Assembly (NCBI RefSeq): GCF_000003815.2
Contig: NC_049991.1
Coordinates: forward strand, 12,754,470-12,818,469
From: Branchiostoma floridae
Lineage: Eukaryota > Chordata > Leptocardii > Amphioxiformes > Branchiostomatidae
Length of the DNA stretch: 64,000 nt
Direction: 5' to 3'
Shown here: positions 36,129 through 49,594 of the stretch, in pieces
Numbering within the stretch: position 1 is the first letter of the stretch
Layout: each line of letters starts with the position of its first letter
The notes under the pieces: generated by a model
What the model was told of the DNA's origin: nothing
Seen by the model: only the letters and a program-made list of their open reading frames with translations
The model's database searches: none
Position numbers and translations under genes: made by a program

Positions 36129-37345
36129 CCCCCATTCCACTGGGACGGCGCTCTCGCGGCGCTCTCACGGCGATGGCAAATTTGACCATCGCGGTGAGAG
36201 CGCGGTGGGATCGCCAAGGTCGCCATGGGAGCGCGGTGAGAGCGCCGTGAGAGCGCCGTGAGAGCGCGGCGGGAGTGCCATCGCGGCGAGAGCGCCGTCA
36301 CCACGGCGATGGTATGGAGCCCTGCCATACCATCGCCGTGAGAGCGCCGAGGATGGCGATGCAACAATGATCGCCATGAGAGCGCCATGAGAGCGCCAAG
36401 AGAGCGCGGTGAGCGCCGATAGGGCTAAACAATGGTATATGATAGGCCCCATTCCACTAGGACGGCGATCTTAGATTCTTACCACGCTCTCGCTGCGCTC
36501 TCAACTATAGTTCATGGAGTCTTTATTCTTGAAGAAGTATATTTTGATGAATGTTGCTGTCAAATCATACTTTTGTGTCATGAATCACTTCCTAATTAAA
36601 ATCATGGGTAAAACAAATTAGACAACTACACATATGGTGCTTTATTCAGCGTTTCGAGTCACAGGATTACTCCAGATTAGATATAACACAAATTGACGAG
36701 AAAAAACTCGGAGAAATGTTCAAAATGTACAATGAATTAAACTGAGATGGAATAATCAAGAACACAAGGGTTTGTTATGTGTTATTTTTAAATGTTAACA
36801 GAATGACATTTTAGTTTTCATGTTCTTAACCTGTAGATTGAGATTATAGAAGACTTATTTTCAATAGATCAAATCGTTTCACTATTCTATAATTTACGAT
36901 AATAACCTGGCATGATTATGATATTCATTTTGAACAAGTTACATGGCAAATTCAATTTTAAAAAACAGCAAGTCAAGCGTATAGATAATCTTAGACTCAC
37001 GCTGAACGACTCTACAGTGAGCAAAATTGGATTTGTTTACAGCCTTGATTTTGTAATTTAAAATTACGTAAGACGTAAAAGTATGACTTGAAATACAATA
37101 AAATACACAAAAGATAAGAAATCTCGTTCTTTATCTCTGAAATTCGTTGAGTAATCTTTAAAGTTCTTGGCAGCCCATAAAAATTGCTGTCCTTTGAGTT
37201 TTCTGTCGCGCTGGGAGCGCGCTGGCGTCGCAGGAGAGATTCCACTAGAGCAGCTTTTTCTGCCATCGCGGCGCTCTCACGGCGATGGGGCAAGTTTGCC
37301 ATCGCCGTGAGAGCGCGGTGAGAGCGTCGTCAAGTGGAATGGGGG
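36129..37345. mobile_element. GC-rich inverted-repeat element with GAGAGCGCCGT repeats
   Basis: The left end CCCCCATTCCACT (36129) is inverted at the right end as AGTGGAATGGGGG (37345). Inside are many direct and inverted units of gagagcgccgtgagagcg and ccatcgccgtgagagcg around 36150-36420 and 37200-37330, with another inner end at 36448. It looks like a foldback or nested transposon. The long ORFs over it are low-complexity artefacts. It lies in FOXRED2 intron 1. Confidence 0.7.
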
Positions 37346-38628
37346 CCTTACTTTAATTTCTCTATGAACAATACTGTAACTGCAAATAGAACTTTTGCAA
37401 TGTGGTGGTAATTATCACATGACCTAATTAATATACTGAGCTTACAGTGAAGGATACTGAGGTGGCACATAGGTAGCCATCCTTGTGAAGTTAACATTCA
37501 GGAAGTGGCATCTATCCAAGGGGACATAAGCTCACCAGAACTGTTGTATAACCAATGATATTCACATAAGCGTATGTTACACAATCTCTTGCTGCCATGG
37601 GGTAATTGTCTAGAGGCTGAGCAGACAGGTGGGCTGCTAGTGTGACTTGGTGCAACATGTTATTATCTAGTCCACCTGTTAATTCTCCTAGATATGAATG
37701 TCTTCACCAGGCTAATCAGCATAACATTATTCACCTGCATGGACATTTCTGGATACCTAAAATGTGATGGTTACATGTTTCAGTGACCCTGAAAACAAGT
37801 CACTCTTTGACAGAAACCTTTTCGCCAAGTCCCAATCTTATTTTAAGTCTCTGCCTCTCTCCTCTCCATTCTTTCCTTCATTAGAGAATTACTTGTTCTA
37901 CATTCTTTCAAGATTGAAGAAACAAAATTTTCCTGTTTTGCTAGAATATGAGTTAGCAGGTTTGGACATATTCAAGTCTTAAATGGGAGTAAATCAAGTT
38001 ACTCTGCCAGTATGGGGCCTGCATACTAATGAGGCTCAGGTTGAACCTGGCATTATAAAGACACCATTCACCTGGCCTCAGGCTTCTACATATGATAGGA
38101 TTTCCATTGTTCTTTTTGCAACGTGTCCTACACTCCTTGGCACACCTGCATTCTTTCACACACCTTCATTTTTTTATCCTAAGTCCTGTTGGTGCCGTGT
38201 CTTATAATTACTGGTAAGTTCGTGTATGTTATAATATCTGCAGGTACACACACACACAACACACACTGTGACACACACACTTGAGGTTTGAGGAGTACAT
38301 GTTGACATATGAGAAAATAACAATATTTTGCCTCTCTGTGTGTGGCCTTGTTGATTACACAGTTATTTTGTATATGTATATTAAATGTATATTCCACAAG
38401 ATGGCTGACATGGTATTTCCAGATATGAAGCTTTTTATTTTGCATGTGACTTTCAATAATTGAAGAAAATTGTAGTCATTGTCAGTGGTAAGTCTGTCAG
38501 TGTTTTATATTTTTTTTTCACTTTAGTCCCAGAAAGTTTGACATCACATATTTCTTTTGTTTAACTTACAGAACCAGAAATCAGACTCATAAGACTACAG
38601 ATTGATCGTTCCCATCTTGCCTACCATC

Positions 38629-41600
38629 ATGGCACACCCTCAGCATGCCAAGCTTCTAGCCATCGCTCTGCTTGTCGTGGCGGCTCTCCCTCCATGCCTT
38701 CAGCAGTCCTTTCACGACATTCCTCTTGTCAGCGTTCAGTCAGGAGAAGACATACCTGCCGAACCCCTCGGCAAGGAGGGTAGCGCAAAGCAAGGTTTTG
38801 ACGTCTACCACGATTACCTCGTCATCGGCGCTGGCCTCGTCGGGGCTGCAGATGGGGTCTATCTGGAGCGGGCGGGACGAGACTACCTGATCCTGGAGCG
38901 TGGGATGGGCGCGGGAACATTCTATACGCAGTACCCGCGCCACCGCAAGCTGATCAGCATCAACAAGCGCAACACGGGCAAGACCAACAAGGAGTTCAAC
39001 ATGCGGCACGACTGGAACTCGCTGCTCAGCGACGACGACAGTCTGCAGCTCCGACACTACTCCAAGGAGTTCTTCCCCCCGGCGGACATCCTGGTGCAGT
39101 ATCTACACGACTATGCCACCAAGCTGAAGCTGAAGGTGCAGTACAACACTAACGTGCAGGGGGTGTCCAGGGTGGCCAACCACTCCGCCATCGCCAAACA
39201 TCTCTTCATTCTGCGCGACCAGGCAAACCGCACATACGCATGCCAGTAAGTAACACTGTTCTGATGATTATAAAGACTTTTTACTGCTTCTTACTTAGGC
39301 CTTTGCTTTAAAAAAAATTAAATGGCAATAAGCACATTGTACCTGAGGTTGTGCGAAATTGAAGTAATGGCCCAGGACCGCCTAGGGTGGCGCCGAATGG
39401 TGTGGAAAAGATGCCAATGCCTTGATGCAGGCCATTCACCAAGCTGAGGAGACCTTACCAAGTATCAAGTAAAAAAATAAGTACTGTATATATCCGGTAG
39501 CATGATTTTGAATTTGAATGCATCAATCTTTATGTGTATTCCATGATGACCTTTAGGCTTATGTACAACATGTTCCATTGTGGTGACTATTACATCAACA
39601 ACATTTCTACCACTTGCCTACATGTTACCTAAAGCCAGGACATTCATTAAGCAACACTTCTTATGTAAGTCTAAAGGCAGGTGGTGCTTTTCCTATCCTT
39701 CCCACGCTGCGAGCTGTCTGTTTTATGAAAGTGTCCTTGTGGGAGAGACGTCAATCCTTGTTGCCATGGCAACGCAGACTAATTTGAGAGAAAAAAAGCT
39801 TCAAATTTAATTAAGGAATGACTTCAGGATACCTGTGTCCTTGGAAGGTAAACACTGTGGGAACATAGAAATGAGTATGTGTATATTGGAATTATAATGT
39901 CAACACTTAGTCCTCGGGCCCTTTAATTACTAAGACCCAGCCACCTCCCCTTGTGGCAGTATTTTTCAGTAGGAATGTGTACAGTATGTCAGTAGGTGGT
40001 GGTTTATGCTGATAAAATGGTTCTATTGCTCTTACTTAAGACAAACAACTGCTCTGGTCCATGGGAGCTCCTCAAATAGAGCGGCAAAATCTAATTTGCA
40101 GTCTGGGGCGTGTGACGCCATATTTACCTTGCCCAGCAGCAACTGTTAGTTTTGTGCACTCTAAAATACACTGTAACTTGTGTAAGGAACTAAAAGTTTT
40201 GTGGTCATGTTTGTCAGTACATGTTTTTGTATTTACAAACAGGCTTGGATATTGATGGGCTGATTCTAATATTGCAAGAATAATTCTTATGTATTATTGA
40301 TATCATACTAGTAGTTTGTCTGGGGTATATGTCAAATGGTGTACTGAAACCTTTCTTAAGAAACTGTCACTTAGATGGATAATGGTAGCCCTTGTGTAAA
40401 TATTGTGTGTATACTAGTATGGCCCACTGTCAACTTCACACACATGGATTATAAAAGGTGGAAGTGTGCTGTACGGGGGCTAAAACAAACTATTTACATT
40501 CAACTCAGTTCACTACCTACTATTTGCAAGCTTCCATTGTTTTGTGTCTTAAAGTTAAATACTTTGGAAAATGTGGTACTGTATAAAGAATTCATATTTG
40601 TACATGTAGTTAAAAATTGTACCATGTGAAATCAAAACAAAATTCAAATCCTATTTTGAAAACAAATCTCAAAGTCTATTTTTTGAGTGCTACCACATTC
40701 ACTGCTGTTTCAAAATAAAGAAAATAAGACATAACATTATCAATAAAATGAGCATTTTTTTGTTCAAGTACAATATAAAAACATGTACAAAATATACTAG
40801 TATTCAGTTTTTGTTACTGGCAGAAAAGTGGTTCAAGTTTGAATTACAAAACAATGTACTGAAAACATTTGAATGAAAGAGTAAGATATTCAGAAAAACA
40901 ATTTCCTTGGTCATTTGAGACTTGAGTTGAGAAGTCAAACCCAATAGAACATGGTCAGGGGTATAGTTTTGTTATACACTAAGAAGTCAGCTTTTTGCAT
41001 CAACGATTTGTCAGTGAATTTTAGCTGTTTATCTGGTTCCGTCCAATAACCTTAGGAGAGTCCACACAATCGTAACCAATGGAATAAACAACACACACAC
41101 AGGTTTCAAAACTGGAATCATACACTGAATTTTATTCACAACTACAAACATGTACTACATGTATATAGAACAAGATTGAAGTGAATTGTTTTGTTGTGCT
41201 CTTGTCAGAACCCTGATCGTGGCCACCGGAGTCTGGGTCCCCAACGTACCCAAGATGCAAGGCCTGGAGCACACCGTGGGGTACGAGGACATGTCGCTGG
41301 ATCCGGAGGATTACGAGGGGAAGACCGTTCTGATCCTCGGGCGCGGGAACTCTGCCTTCGAGACGGCCGACCACATCATGCACGCCACCAACCTGATCCA
41401 CATGTTCGCCCGCAGTCGCGTCAGGCTGTCATGGGCCACGCACTACGTCGGAGACTTGAGGTAATAGCCAGGAACATTTTTACTGAAACAGTCAAACCTG
41501 TACAAGTGCCAACCTCATTATGAAGACCACCTTGCCAATGTAATCACCAAATATGGTGATCCCTTAAAATAACTTTTCCTATGGATACAAGCAATCATGT

Positions 41601-44600
41601 CCATAGTGATCACCTGTCTACATACAGATGTAGACAGAATTTTATTGGTCCTCTAATTGGTCGTCATGAGCAGGTTTTGACTATACCCCTTTATAATGCA
41701 ATAATTCAACAGAGATGCTGTTATCATAATGCTATTGATAACATGAGGAGCATTGATAAAAAAAAACATTCAGGTGAAGAGAAGTGCTATACAATTATAT
41801 TCTTTTGTTCATCACGTCCTGTCCAGGGCTATCAACAATGGACTACTGGACACCTACCAGCTGAAGTCCCTAGATGCAGTGCTGGAGGCTAACGTGGAAA
41901 AGATGAGAGTTGTGAACGTCGATGGAAAACTCTACCTGGATGTCTATGATGAGGATGAAGATGTTCCAGATGGGGAGGACGCTGAGAGTGACTCTAATAT
42001 TCCACCCAAGATCCCCACTGACAACTTCGCAGCACGTGAACCTTACGATATCATCATTCGTGCACTGGGCTTCAAGTTCGATGACAGCATTTTTGATGAG
42101 TAAGTGTCAATCTGCAAAAATCTGTTGTGATTTTTAAGATGGAGAACATGTACTTCTTTTGATAAACATTGTGTTCCATTTCATGCTAGTAACAATAGTA
42201 CTTCAATAGTACTCACATTGTGTATGATTTTAACTTGTCCATTGAAACATCATATTAAAGAAATTGTCAAAGCATTGTAAATATTCAACCAGGATACATG
42301 TACTTCAGTCCCAGCCTGTGATTGTAAACATGTATTCGTTGGTCCAACAGTTGATGAGTTTTTTTGTGTTTTTCTCCCAGAACCACAGCTGTAGAGATGG
42401 GACGGAACAGGAAGAAGAAGTACCCAACCATCAAGCATAACTACGAGTCCAGTAATGTTCCCGGCATGTTCTTTGCCGGCACCTGTACACACTCGCTGGA
42501 CTTCCGCAAGTCTGCAGGGGGATTTATCCACGGCTTCAGATACACAGGTACGTGCATGCGGTTAAAGACCATCTTCTTCTTAGCTTAAAGAGCCCAACAC
42601 ACTCACAATATGGCGATATGCTTACGCCAAAAAGCAGTTACTCAAGCAACTGGGTATGGTTTTGGAAACGGTCAGACCTTTCAACTACTATCCAGATGTT
42701 TTCGTCACTGACACAGAAGAGATCTTATTGGAGAGGGTTTATATATCCTAGCTGTAAATCGATAAGTTAAAGAGATCTAGTTGAAAAACAGGTATATCCT
42801 AACTATGAATCAATATGCAAAAATGATTGGAAGACAATTTTTCAAAGGTCCAAAAGCTTATGGGGATATGCTTGTTTTTATGTTTGAGCCTTTATTTATT
42901 CATGAAGAACTCAAATTTGTCTGCTGGCTGTACATTGAGGTCATGGGGGAAGAGGTAAAGGTGAGATTAAAATGTAACAGAGATAGGCATGATTAGGTAA
43001 ATTAAATCATACCCATACACATAGATGGTAGTGCAAAAGCACATATCAAAATAAATGGTCTGTGTTCGTTAATGCCTTCTCTCTCATCACTTATCAATAA
43101 TCTTACGTTTGTTAGGCACATTAAAAAGACATAACTTTACAATATTTCAACACAATGCATCTGCAAATCTATCTCAGAAAGATCCATTGTTTAAAGTTGG
43201 AACAAAAGCACTTCATAAACGGTTAACCAGTAATTCCTTGTTATCAAGGTCATTGTGTTGGTATGCAGGATCTAACTGTTGTACCAACACGGCCTCACTG
43301 CATCCTTGTTTACAGTCACACACGTGCCATGTAAACGTTTCTCAGGCCCTGACCAGGATATTGCAGCAGTGAGGCATGTCCCTCTGATGTGACTAATGCC
43401 AGCGTATATCAACAACAAACTCTATGTCACTTCAAATGGGATCCTTATGGTGTCATGTGTTACTGGTACATGTACATGTTAAGTTACTAAATGTAATCTG
43501 AACATGTTTCTTGTGAACATGAGGAAGAAAAAGACTGTTAAAGCTCTTAATGCACCATATAATCACTTATCAACTTGGCATAGATATGTTACCTAAGACT
43601 GTAGGTACAGTCAGACCAAGGAGGTTAAAGAGACTGACTACACATTGTACTTTCCACACTGCACAAGATAACTTTGACAACATTGAGTCTTTTGGCTCAG
43701 TGTCAAGTCTGACTGGATGGTCCTTTTAATCCTCCAAACGATCATCATCTTTTGTTGTTCTTGTAACTACATCCTAGACTGTATCTATATTATAGACTAA
43801 TCATAATGATTGTGAATATGGCTGTGCAGTGTAATAAGGTAGATTCATTACGAGACAAAATCCCCCCCCCCCAAAAAAAACAGTGACTTTGTTTTTCCCA
43901 ATACATCCCTATAACCCTGTACCAATACTGTTGTTCCTATAGCACGAGCCATGTTCCACCTGCTGGAGTGGCGTAACCATGGTGTCCCCTGGCCCTCCGT
44001 CAGCCTCCCCACCACCCAGCTGCTCAGTACCATCGTCAAGCGGCTCAACGAAGGCTCAGGGTTCTACCAGATGTTCAGCGTACTGGGGGACGTCATCATT
44101 CTAAAGAAGTGAGTGTCTTAGAGAGAAAAGGGCTTCCTTTTTTTGAGTTAATATTGACTACAATGTACATAATCACATGAACACATGCATTTTTGTTTTT
44201 GTCTTCTTTTTTTTTAACACTTTAAAGTTACAAATCCCATTTCATCATTTGCTTATAAAAATTGAAAATTGTGGCTGTTGTTAGTGTGTTTGCCAAAGTC
44301 CAATGAAAAGAACGACAAACTGATTTCAACACTTCCAAGCAATCTTTGAACTGTTCCTATCAGTTCTTGGAACTGTTGCAAAGTTCTTGCATTTGGCCTA
44401 TGTTCTTTGAACCGTTACTAAGTTCTTTAAACAGACTAAGTTTTTGGAGCTGTTCCAAAACTCTTGTCACTTTAAAAGTGAATAGTATGTAGAATGTGTA
44501 CATTAAGTGTTCTATACATAGGACTGTCAAAATGACACTCATTCCCCCATGTGTCTACAGTGGTGGAACCTCCTTTGTGTACCTGGAAGAATTCCCCATC

Positions 44601-46721
44601 CGTCTGCTGCCTGCTCTGCCTAAGGTCGCAGGGCACGACGGCGAGCAGTTCATAGTGGTGGCGCTGGAGTATGGCAAGAACTTTTCAGGTGGGCAGCCAT
44701 GTCAGGGTTTAACAAGTTTTCTAAAATTCACTTATCCTATCGGGCAAGTACATACAAAATTTACCAAACTTGCTTTCTGCTTGCCCCAAAATTTAACTAA
44801 CATTTTTTACCATGTATTTTGATGTGCAGCAATGGAATTGTTTTATTATTGGCTCTATTTTTCTGTGTTGACCAATGCATGATGCGGAACTGTGATAAGC
44901 AATAAGTATACCGAAATCTCATGGAAAAATCTTACTTGCCCTATCGGACAAGTGGGGAAGGACATTCACTTGCCCGATGGACACTTTCACTTGCCCGGGA
45001 CAATCGGGCTAGTGGACTTGTCCAACCCTGCATGTTGAATTCAATAATGTTTATTTCTTTACCACTTGTGCCTAAGCAAGTCTTCCACAAATTTGGTAAC
45101 TGTAACAGTTTTGTTGACTTCATCATGGTATATGCATGGCTAGTTTTATGTATAAATATGTATTTTGATTTTTGAATTTGAACTACACAATGTGGGTATG
45201 TATACAATCACACAACAATTTTCAGTACAAGTGTGCCCATACTTATATCATATCATTTGATGTATATTGTTTGCCAGATCACATCACTTTTAATTTCTTT
45301 ATGATATATTGTAGAGTCGCTGATGAATTTGAAAGAGATCCATGTGTCTTATACATTTCCTTCAGGCCCCGGTAAGGATATATTCCGACCAGACCGAGCC
45401 ACAGGGGACCCCAGCGATGCTCACAACTCCAACTTCCTCCACCCTGTCTTCTACCATTACGACAAACTTCCCACTGGTTAGTGTTCATTGAAATACATGT
45501 TGGGCTTTTGCTTTTGACAGTAAATTCACATGAGCAAAAAATGCACCAATAACTCTGCACCAATTTATAATTCTGTTGGTTTGAAATGCAGAGAAATGCC
45601 TCATTGTTCTGTATGTCATGCATAACTTTTCTATTGACTTTATTACATCATTTGTTGACTGAAAGAGCTGCTACAGGTTTAAAATAGCCCTGAGAAACAT
45701 TGTACATGTAATTGTATACTCCTAGCAAAGAAAATGGCCCACAAAACAAATTGCTGAGATATGAAGCTCACAGGCAGTTTCTTGCAAAAATCTGACAAGG
45801 TTGGAAATTTGATGAAGCATTTTGCTTAGACTGTATGTTTATTAAACTATTTCTGGCCACTTGCCTCTCCACTTGCAGAATCCGACATGTTGGCCCGCCC
45901 AGAGAAATGGATCCTGCCCCGCCCGACACACCTGCACCACACCGTGGAGGACTTCCTCACCAGCTTCACGGCTCCCAAGAGTCACATCCTGCCCATCAGG
46001 CGCTTCCTGGAGACAAGTCTGGACACTGACCTCAGGTAGGGACAAAGGTTACAGGTTATGGTTCAAATAGGGACAAGTCTGTGAACACTGATATTAGATA
46101 AGGACAAAGGTGACAGGTTATGGGTCATAGAGACAAATCTGAACATTGACCTAGGATGGAAGCAATTTGGGCAGGAAGATATGAGTCATTGGAATAAATC
46201 TGGACACATACTTCTAGTACATGGATAAATGCTGTTGGTCATGGCGATAAGTCTGAACTCTGACCTCAAAAGTTAGAGGTTATGGTTCGTGGAGATAAGT
46301 CTGAAAGTGACCTGAGGTTGGGATAAAGGTTAGAGGTTATGGGTCATGGAGACAAGTCTGACCCGGCCCACAGGAATGCGTAGGAACATGTGAGTTAGCA
46401 GTTGTTGGTCATTGACACAAGTCTGAAGCAAGAATGTTTGCTGCCAGTAGATTTATGGCATAAATGTTTTATCAAATGCTACACAAAATAGGACATAAGA
46501 TACAGTAACAATAACACTGTGTTTTAGTGACACAAGATAGAAAACTCAAAACACATTGTCCATTACTTTCCAGAAACTTCTTTGCTGAATCCTGCTTCAA
46601 GATGGCGCTGAAACACCGTAGCGTGCCCCGGGAGTGCCAGGAGCACTACATGCAGGGCCAGGGGCTCATCCCTACAGTCCCCATACTCACACATGCCGTC
46701 AAGTCTGGTCTGGTCATGTAG
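38629..46721 (+). CDS. FOXRED2: FAD-dependent oxidoreductase domain-containing protein 2
   Basis: Nine coding exons: 38629-39245, 41209-41460, 41827-42099, 42381-42547, 43943-44108, 44561-44688, 45366-45476, 45879-46035, 46574-46721. All splice sites and phases fit, giving 672 aa. The start ATG at 38629 opens a signal peptide ([17 protein letters not shown]). Family hallmarks: GAGLVG FAD loop (about 67-72), [26 protein letters not shown], the second nucleotide loop [11 protein letters not shown] (about 250), [39 protein letters not shown] and [13 protein letters not shown]. In vertebrates this ER flavoprotein (ERFAD) works with SEL1L/OS9 in ER-associated degradation. The tail SGLVM lacks the KDEL-like signal of the human protein. 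Residues about 70-77 look shifted (see findings). Confidence 0.95.
44280..44470. repeat. Degenerate GTTCTTTGAACTGTT short repeats in FOXRED2 intron
   Basis: Several imperfect copies of a motif like gttctttgaactgttnc lie within 200 bp. Similar ttggaac/gttccaa words fill DCXR intron 2 (57400-58090), so the two may be related elements. Confidence 0.4.
46010..46370 (+). repeat. Minisatellite of about 60 bp grown from the FOXRED2 exon 8/intron boundary
   Basis: The last bases of exon 45879-46035 (gagacaagtctggacactga, cctcag) and the start of its intron (gtagggacaaaggttacagg) recur with decay about every 60 bp to 46370. The copied donor is mutated in each repeat (e.g. ttagataagg, cctgaggttg), so the first donor should still be used. 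Confidence 0.75.
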
Positions 46722-48815
46722 GGCACATGGAGTAGGCTTTCTACAACCTTTAAACTTTAAGCATGATTTCGACCAATTCAATATTTTAGCTTTAGTCCAA
46801 ACGATATACAGGCTGACTGGATTATGCACAATATAAGCAGTAGTATTCAAGACATCACAGGATATAGAAAACAGTACAATGCCTTATGAGGTGATAGGAA
46901 AATATGAAAGAAAATAGTGTATTTTACATGGAAGGGAAGTGTAATTGTGGAGAGTTTGAAGTATTCTGTACAGGTGAGGGTGGTTTTCTACCTTATACCT
47001 GTTATGAGAACTGTTACCATATATGTAAGATTATCATAAGACATTACTGGTATTGGTTTATCATATTTAAGCTCAAGGTGCCATCTTCTTTCCCTAGTTC
47101 TTTTAAGATTATCCGTAAGGGGGTTGGTAATATATTCAGATCATGTTTTTGCACTTCTCAGTCCTACATGTACCAAACGATGCAGTATGAAAGGGAATGT
47201 AAAACAGAGCAAATGTTTATGTGCCACAAGGTGCCTTCTGCAAACAGGCTGCTAGATCTTGCTGCACTCTGTCTATACATGTATTTATTCATTCAAGGAT
47301 GTTCATGGAAAGTAGTTTTAGATGATCTCAAGTGTTGGTTTAAGTCCTTAGAAGCTGTGCTTGAAACCTACACCGACAATTTAGTTCATAGGGATTTTAG
47401 AAAAGGATACTATGCAGTGAACTGGCAAAGAACCAAATATCTTCAGGTACAGAAACAAGAACTCTATGTATTACAGGTGTTATTATGTAAAGGCCTAATG
47501 CCTTTGTTTTTGGAGCTTTTACAGAGAACATTCTATTTTTATTCAAAAGTGTGCTTTCAAATTCTTCCATGGTAATTCTTTCAATGTATTCAACACTCAG
47601 ATGAATTATCAGACCAACAAACAGGTGTAAATGAGAATCATACAAGAAATTCTGGAAAGAAACATTTACTATTCTTTGAAGATGTTTAAAATCAGAATCT
47701 CTAAACTACTGAGTATTTGACAAACATTCCTGATATTTCTAGATTGGATGTTTTTCATCATGGAAGCCTTTTGATGAAGTGCTGTAGGGCATTGGTGTCA
47801 TGATAGGGAATATGATCAACATTCCGACCAGTGTATATGTAAAAGCCAGGTAGTGCTCTGATAGTAACTGAACCATTTCTGGTTTGTAAAATCTAAATCA
47901 GTTCAGTCATAAGTTTAGTGGTTGAAGATCTAATTTGTTGAATTATATTTGATGACTTTGGCATAAGGGCTAGCTGTTACATTTGATGGTATTTTAGCAT
48001 TATATTGTGGGAACCAAGCTTGTAAGCTGCTTGCTGTAGTATTTATGAAAACAGCTAGGGGGTGTTGTTGACAGGAAAAACTTGTTTTGCAACTTTAGAA
48101 TTGTACTGAACTGAATTTGGGGATGCACAATTGTCTACCAGTAGTTGTTTGAAAAGTGACTGACAGATATAGAGTATGCTGTAATTTCCATTATGGATAA
48201 TCTTAGTACTGGACCAACAGGAGAATTTAGGTCATTCCATTCAGGCTGATTGTAAGATATTTTGATGGTTGTATATTTTCTGAATCAGTAGAGTTATGAA
48301 ATTAATGAACCATGTAGTTGTAAGTTTTATACTTCTCCACATACCTTGGAAAAGTGTTTAGAAGAAATAACAGTAGTGTACAATACTGTGTGATACCACA
48401 GGTATATACAGTAAGTACTGAACACAGTTGTTCTCTCGAGATTATCAATTGTTGGAACAAATAACAGTACAGTAGGGGACAAAACTTTGAATTGTGCCAT
48501 CTTCATGCTATTCCAAAAGTAATGTCTTTGTTGACAAGTATTTTGATCAGAACTTGTTATGGTTTCAGTCTTATCATATACCCTTTGTGCAGTGAAATCT
48601 TGTATTGCCACCGTGTGGTATTTCCAGTGCTTGTACATTCACAGTATATTCAGCATATCTAAAAATCAGCAAAGTTTATCTGTTACCTTTGGATGATATG
48701 GTGTTAGTCAACTTCTTGTATTTTTGTCTCCCCAGAAATAGCACTCTATAAGTATTATGACTCACGTCGGTTTTAAACTGGTGACTCGGGAATAAAGCAT
48801 GATGTTTTATGGAAG
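46722..48815 (+). other. FOXRED2: Probable long 3'UTR of FOXRED2
   Basis: No splice-supported exon follows the TAG at 46719-46721. An AATAAA lies at 48791-48796. An unusual 223-codon open frame (46904-47575) lies inside and has no recognisable domain; it is not annotated as a gene here. Confidence 0.45.
48791..48796 (+). terminator. Candidate poly(A) signal of FOXRED2
   Basis: AATAAA with TG-rich sequence following; earlier weaker signals may also be used. Confidence 0.4.
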
Positions 48816-49494
48816 AAGTAGTCATATTTTCATGCCTGGCGACTATTGTAAGGAACTTTTGAAGATAATCAGTATTCAAGAATTCAATTTGAATTGGCAA
48901 TTCTTTTCAACTAAGTCTTGTCATGAAAGATGAGAGAACTATATTTAACTTAAAAGTACCTCTTGTGAAATTGCCTACAATTTTGATGGCAACAGCTAGG
49001 TGGCGCTGTCGGCATATACTATATAGGCAGCTACATGACCAAATCAAAGCTGAAGATGTGCTTTGATACTGATGGTTGATCACATTGATCGAGTTTGTCT
49101 ACATTGATAAAATTTTTATCCAAAGTACGAAGAACAATATTTAAGGTGAACATGGTGACGAGCTCAATGCTGTAAGTTCATTTTCTTGTGTAGCAGAAAT
49201 ATTGACTTTTTTTTTCCATTCAGCAATTTAAGTATTTACATATAATGGAAAAGGCAAAGAAGCTGATTTTCATGGGACGGACTGTTTTATTGTATGTACA
49301 TATTGATACAAATGTCATAAGAAATATGATAAGCACTATTCAGCATGTTAGAACACACACAATTGACTTCTAATTCAAAACTTCGTAGATTTGAATTCAA
49401 ATTTAACAATTTCATCCACGTTGAGTGAAGCTACAATTAGGACTCATGAACACAGCATGCACTTCGCATATCACACATTCATCTCTGGGGGACT

Positions 49495-49594
49495 NNNNNN
49501 NNNNNNNNNNNNNNNNNNNNNNNNNNNNNNNNNNNNNNNNNNNNNNNNNNNNNNNNNNNNNNNNNNNNNNNNNNNNNNNNNNNNNNNNNNNNNN
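49495..49594. other. Assembly gap (100 N)
   Basis: Exactly 100 N, just downstream (on the minus strand) of the last visible homeobox exon. It may hide missing sequence of unknown length. Confidence 0.97.

Noticed and set aside
36113-36452. Two overlapping minus-strand ORFs of 91 and 95 aa rich in Arg/Ser/His
   Set aside because: They arise from the low-complexity GAGAGCGCC repeats of the inverted-repeat element, not from a gene.
38602-38628. Upstream extension of FOXRED2 by nine codons
   Set aside because: The extended start codon would be TTG; the ATG at 38629 has a good context and opens a proper signal peptide.
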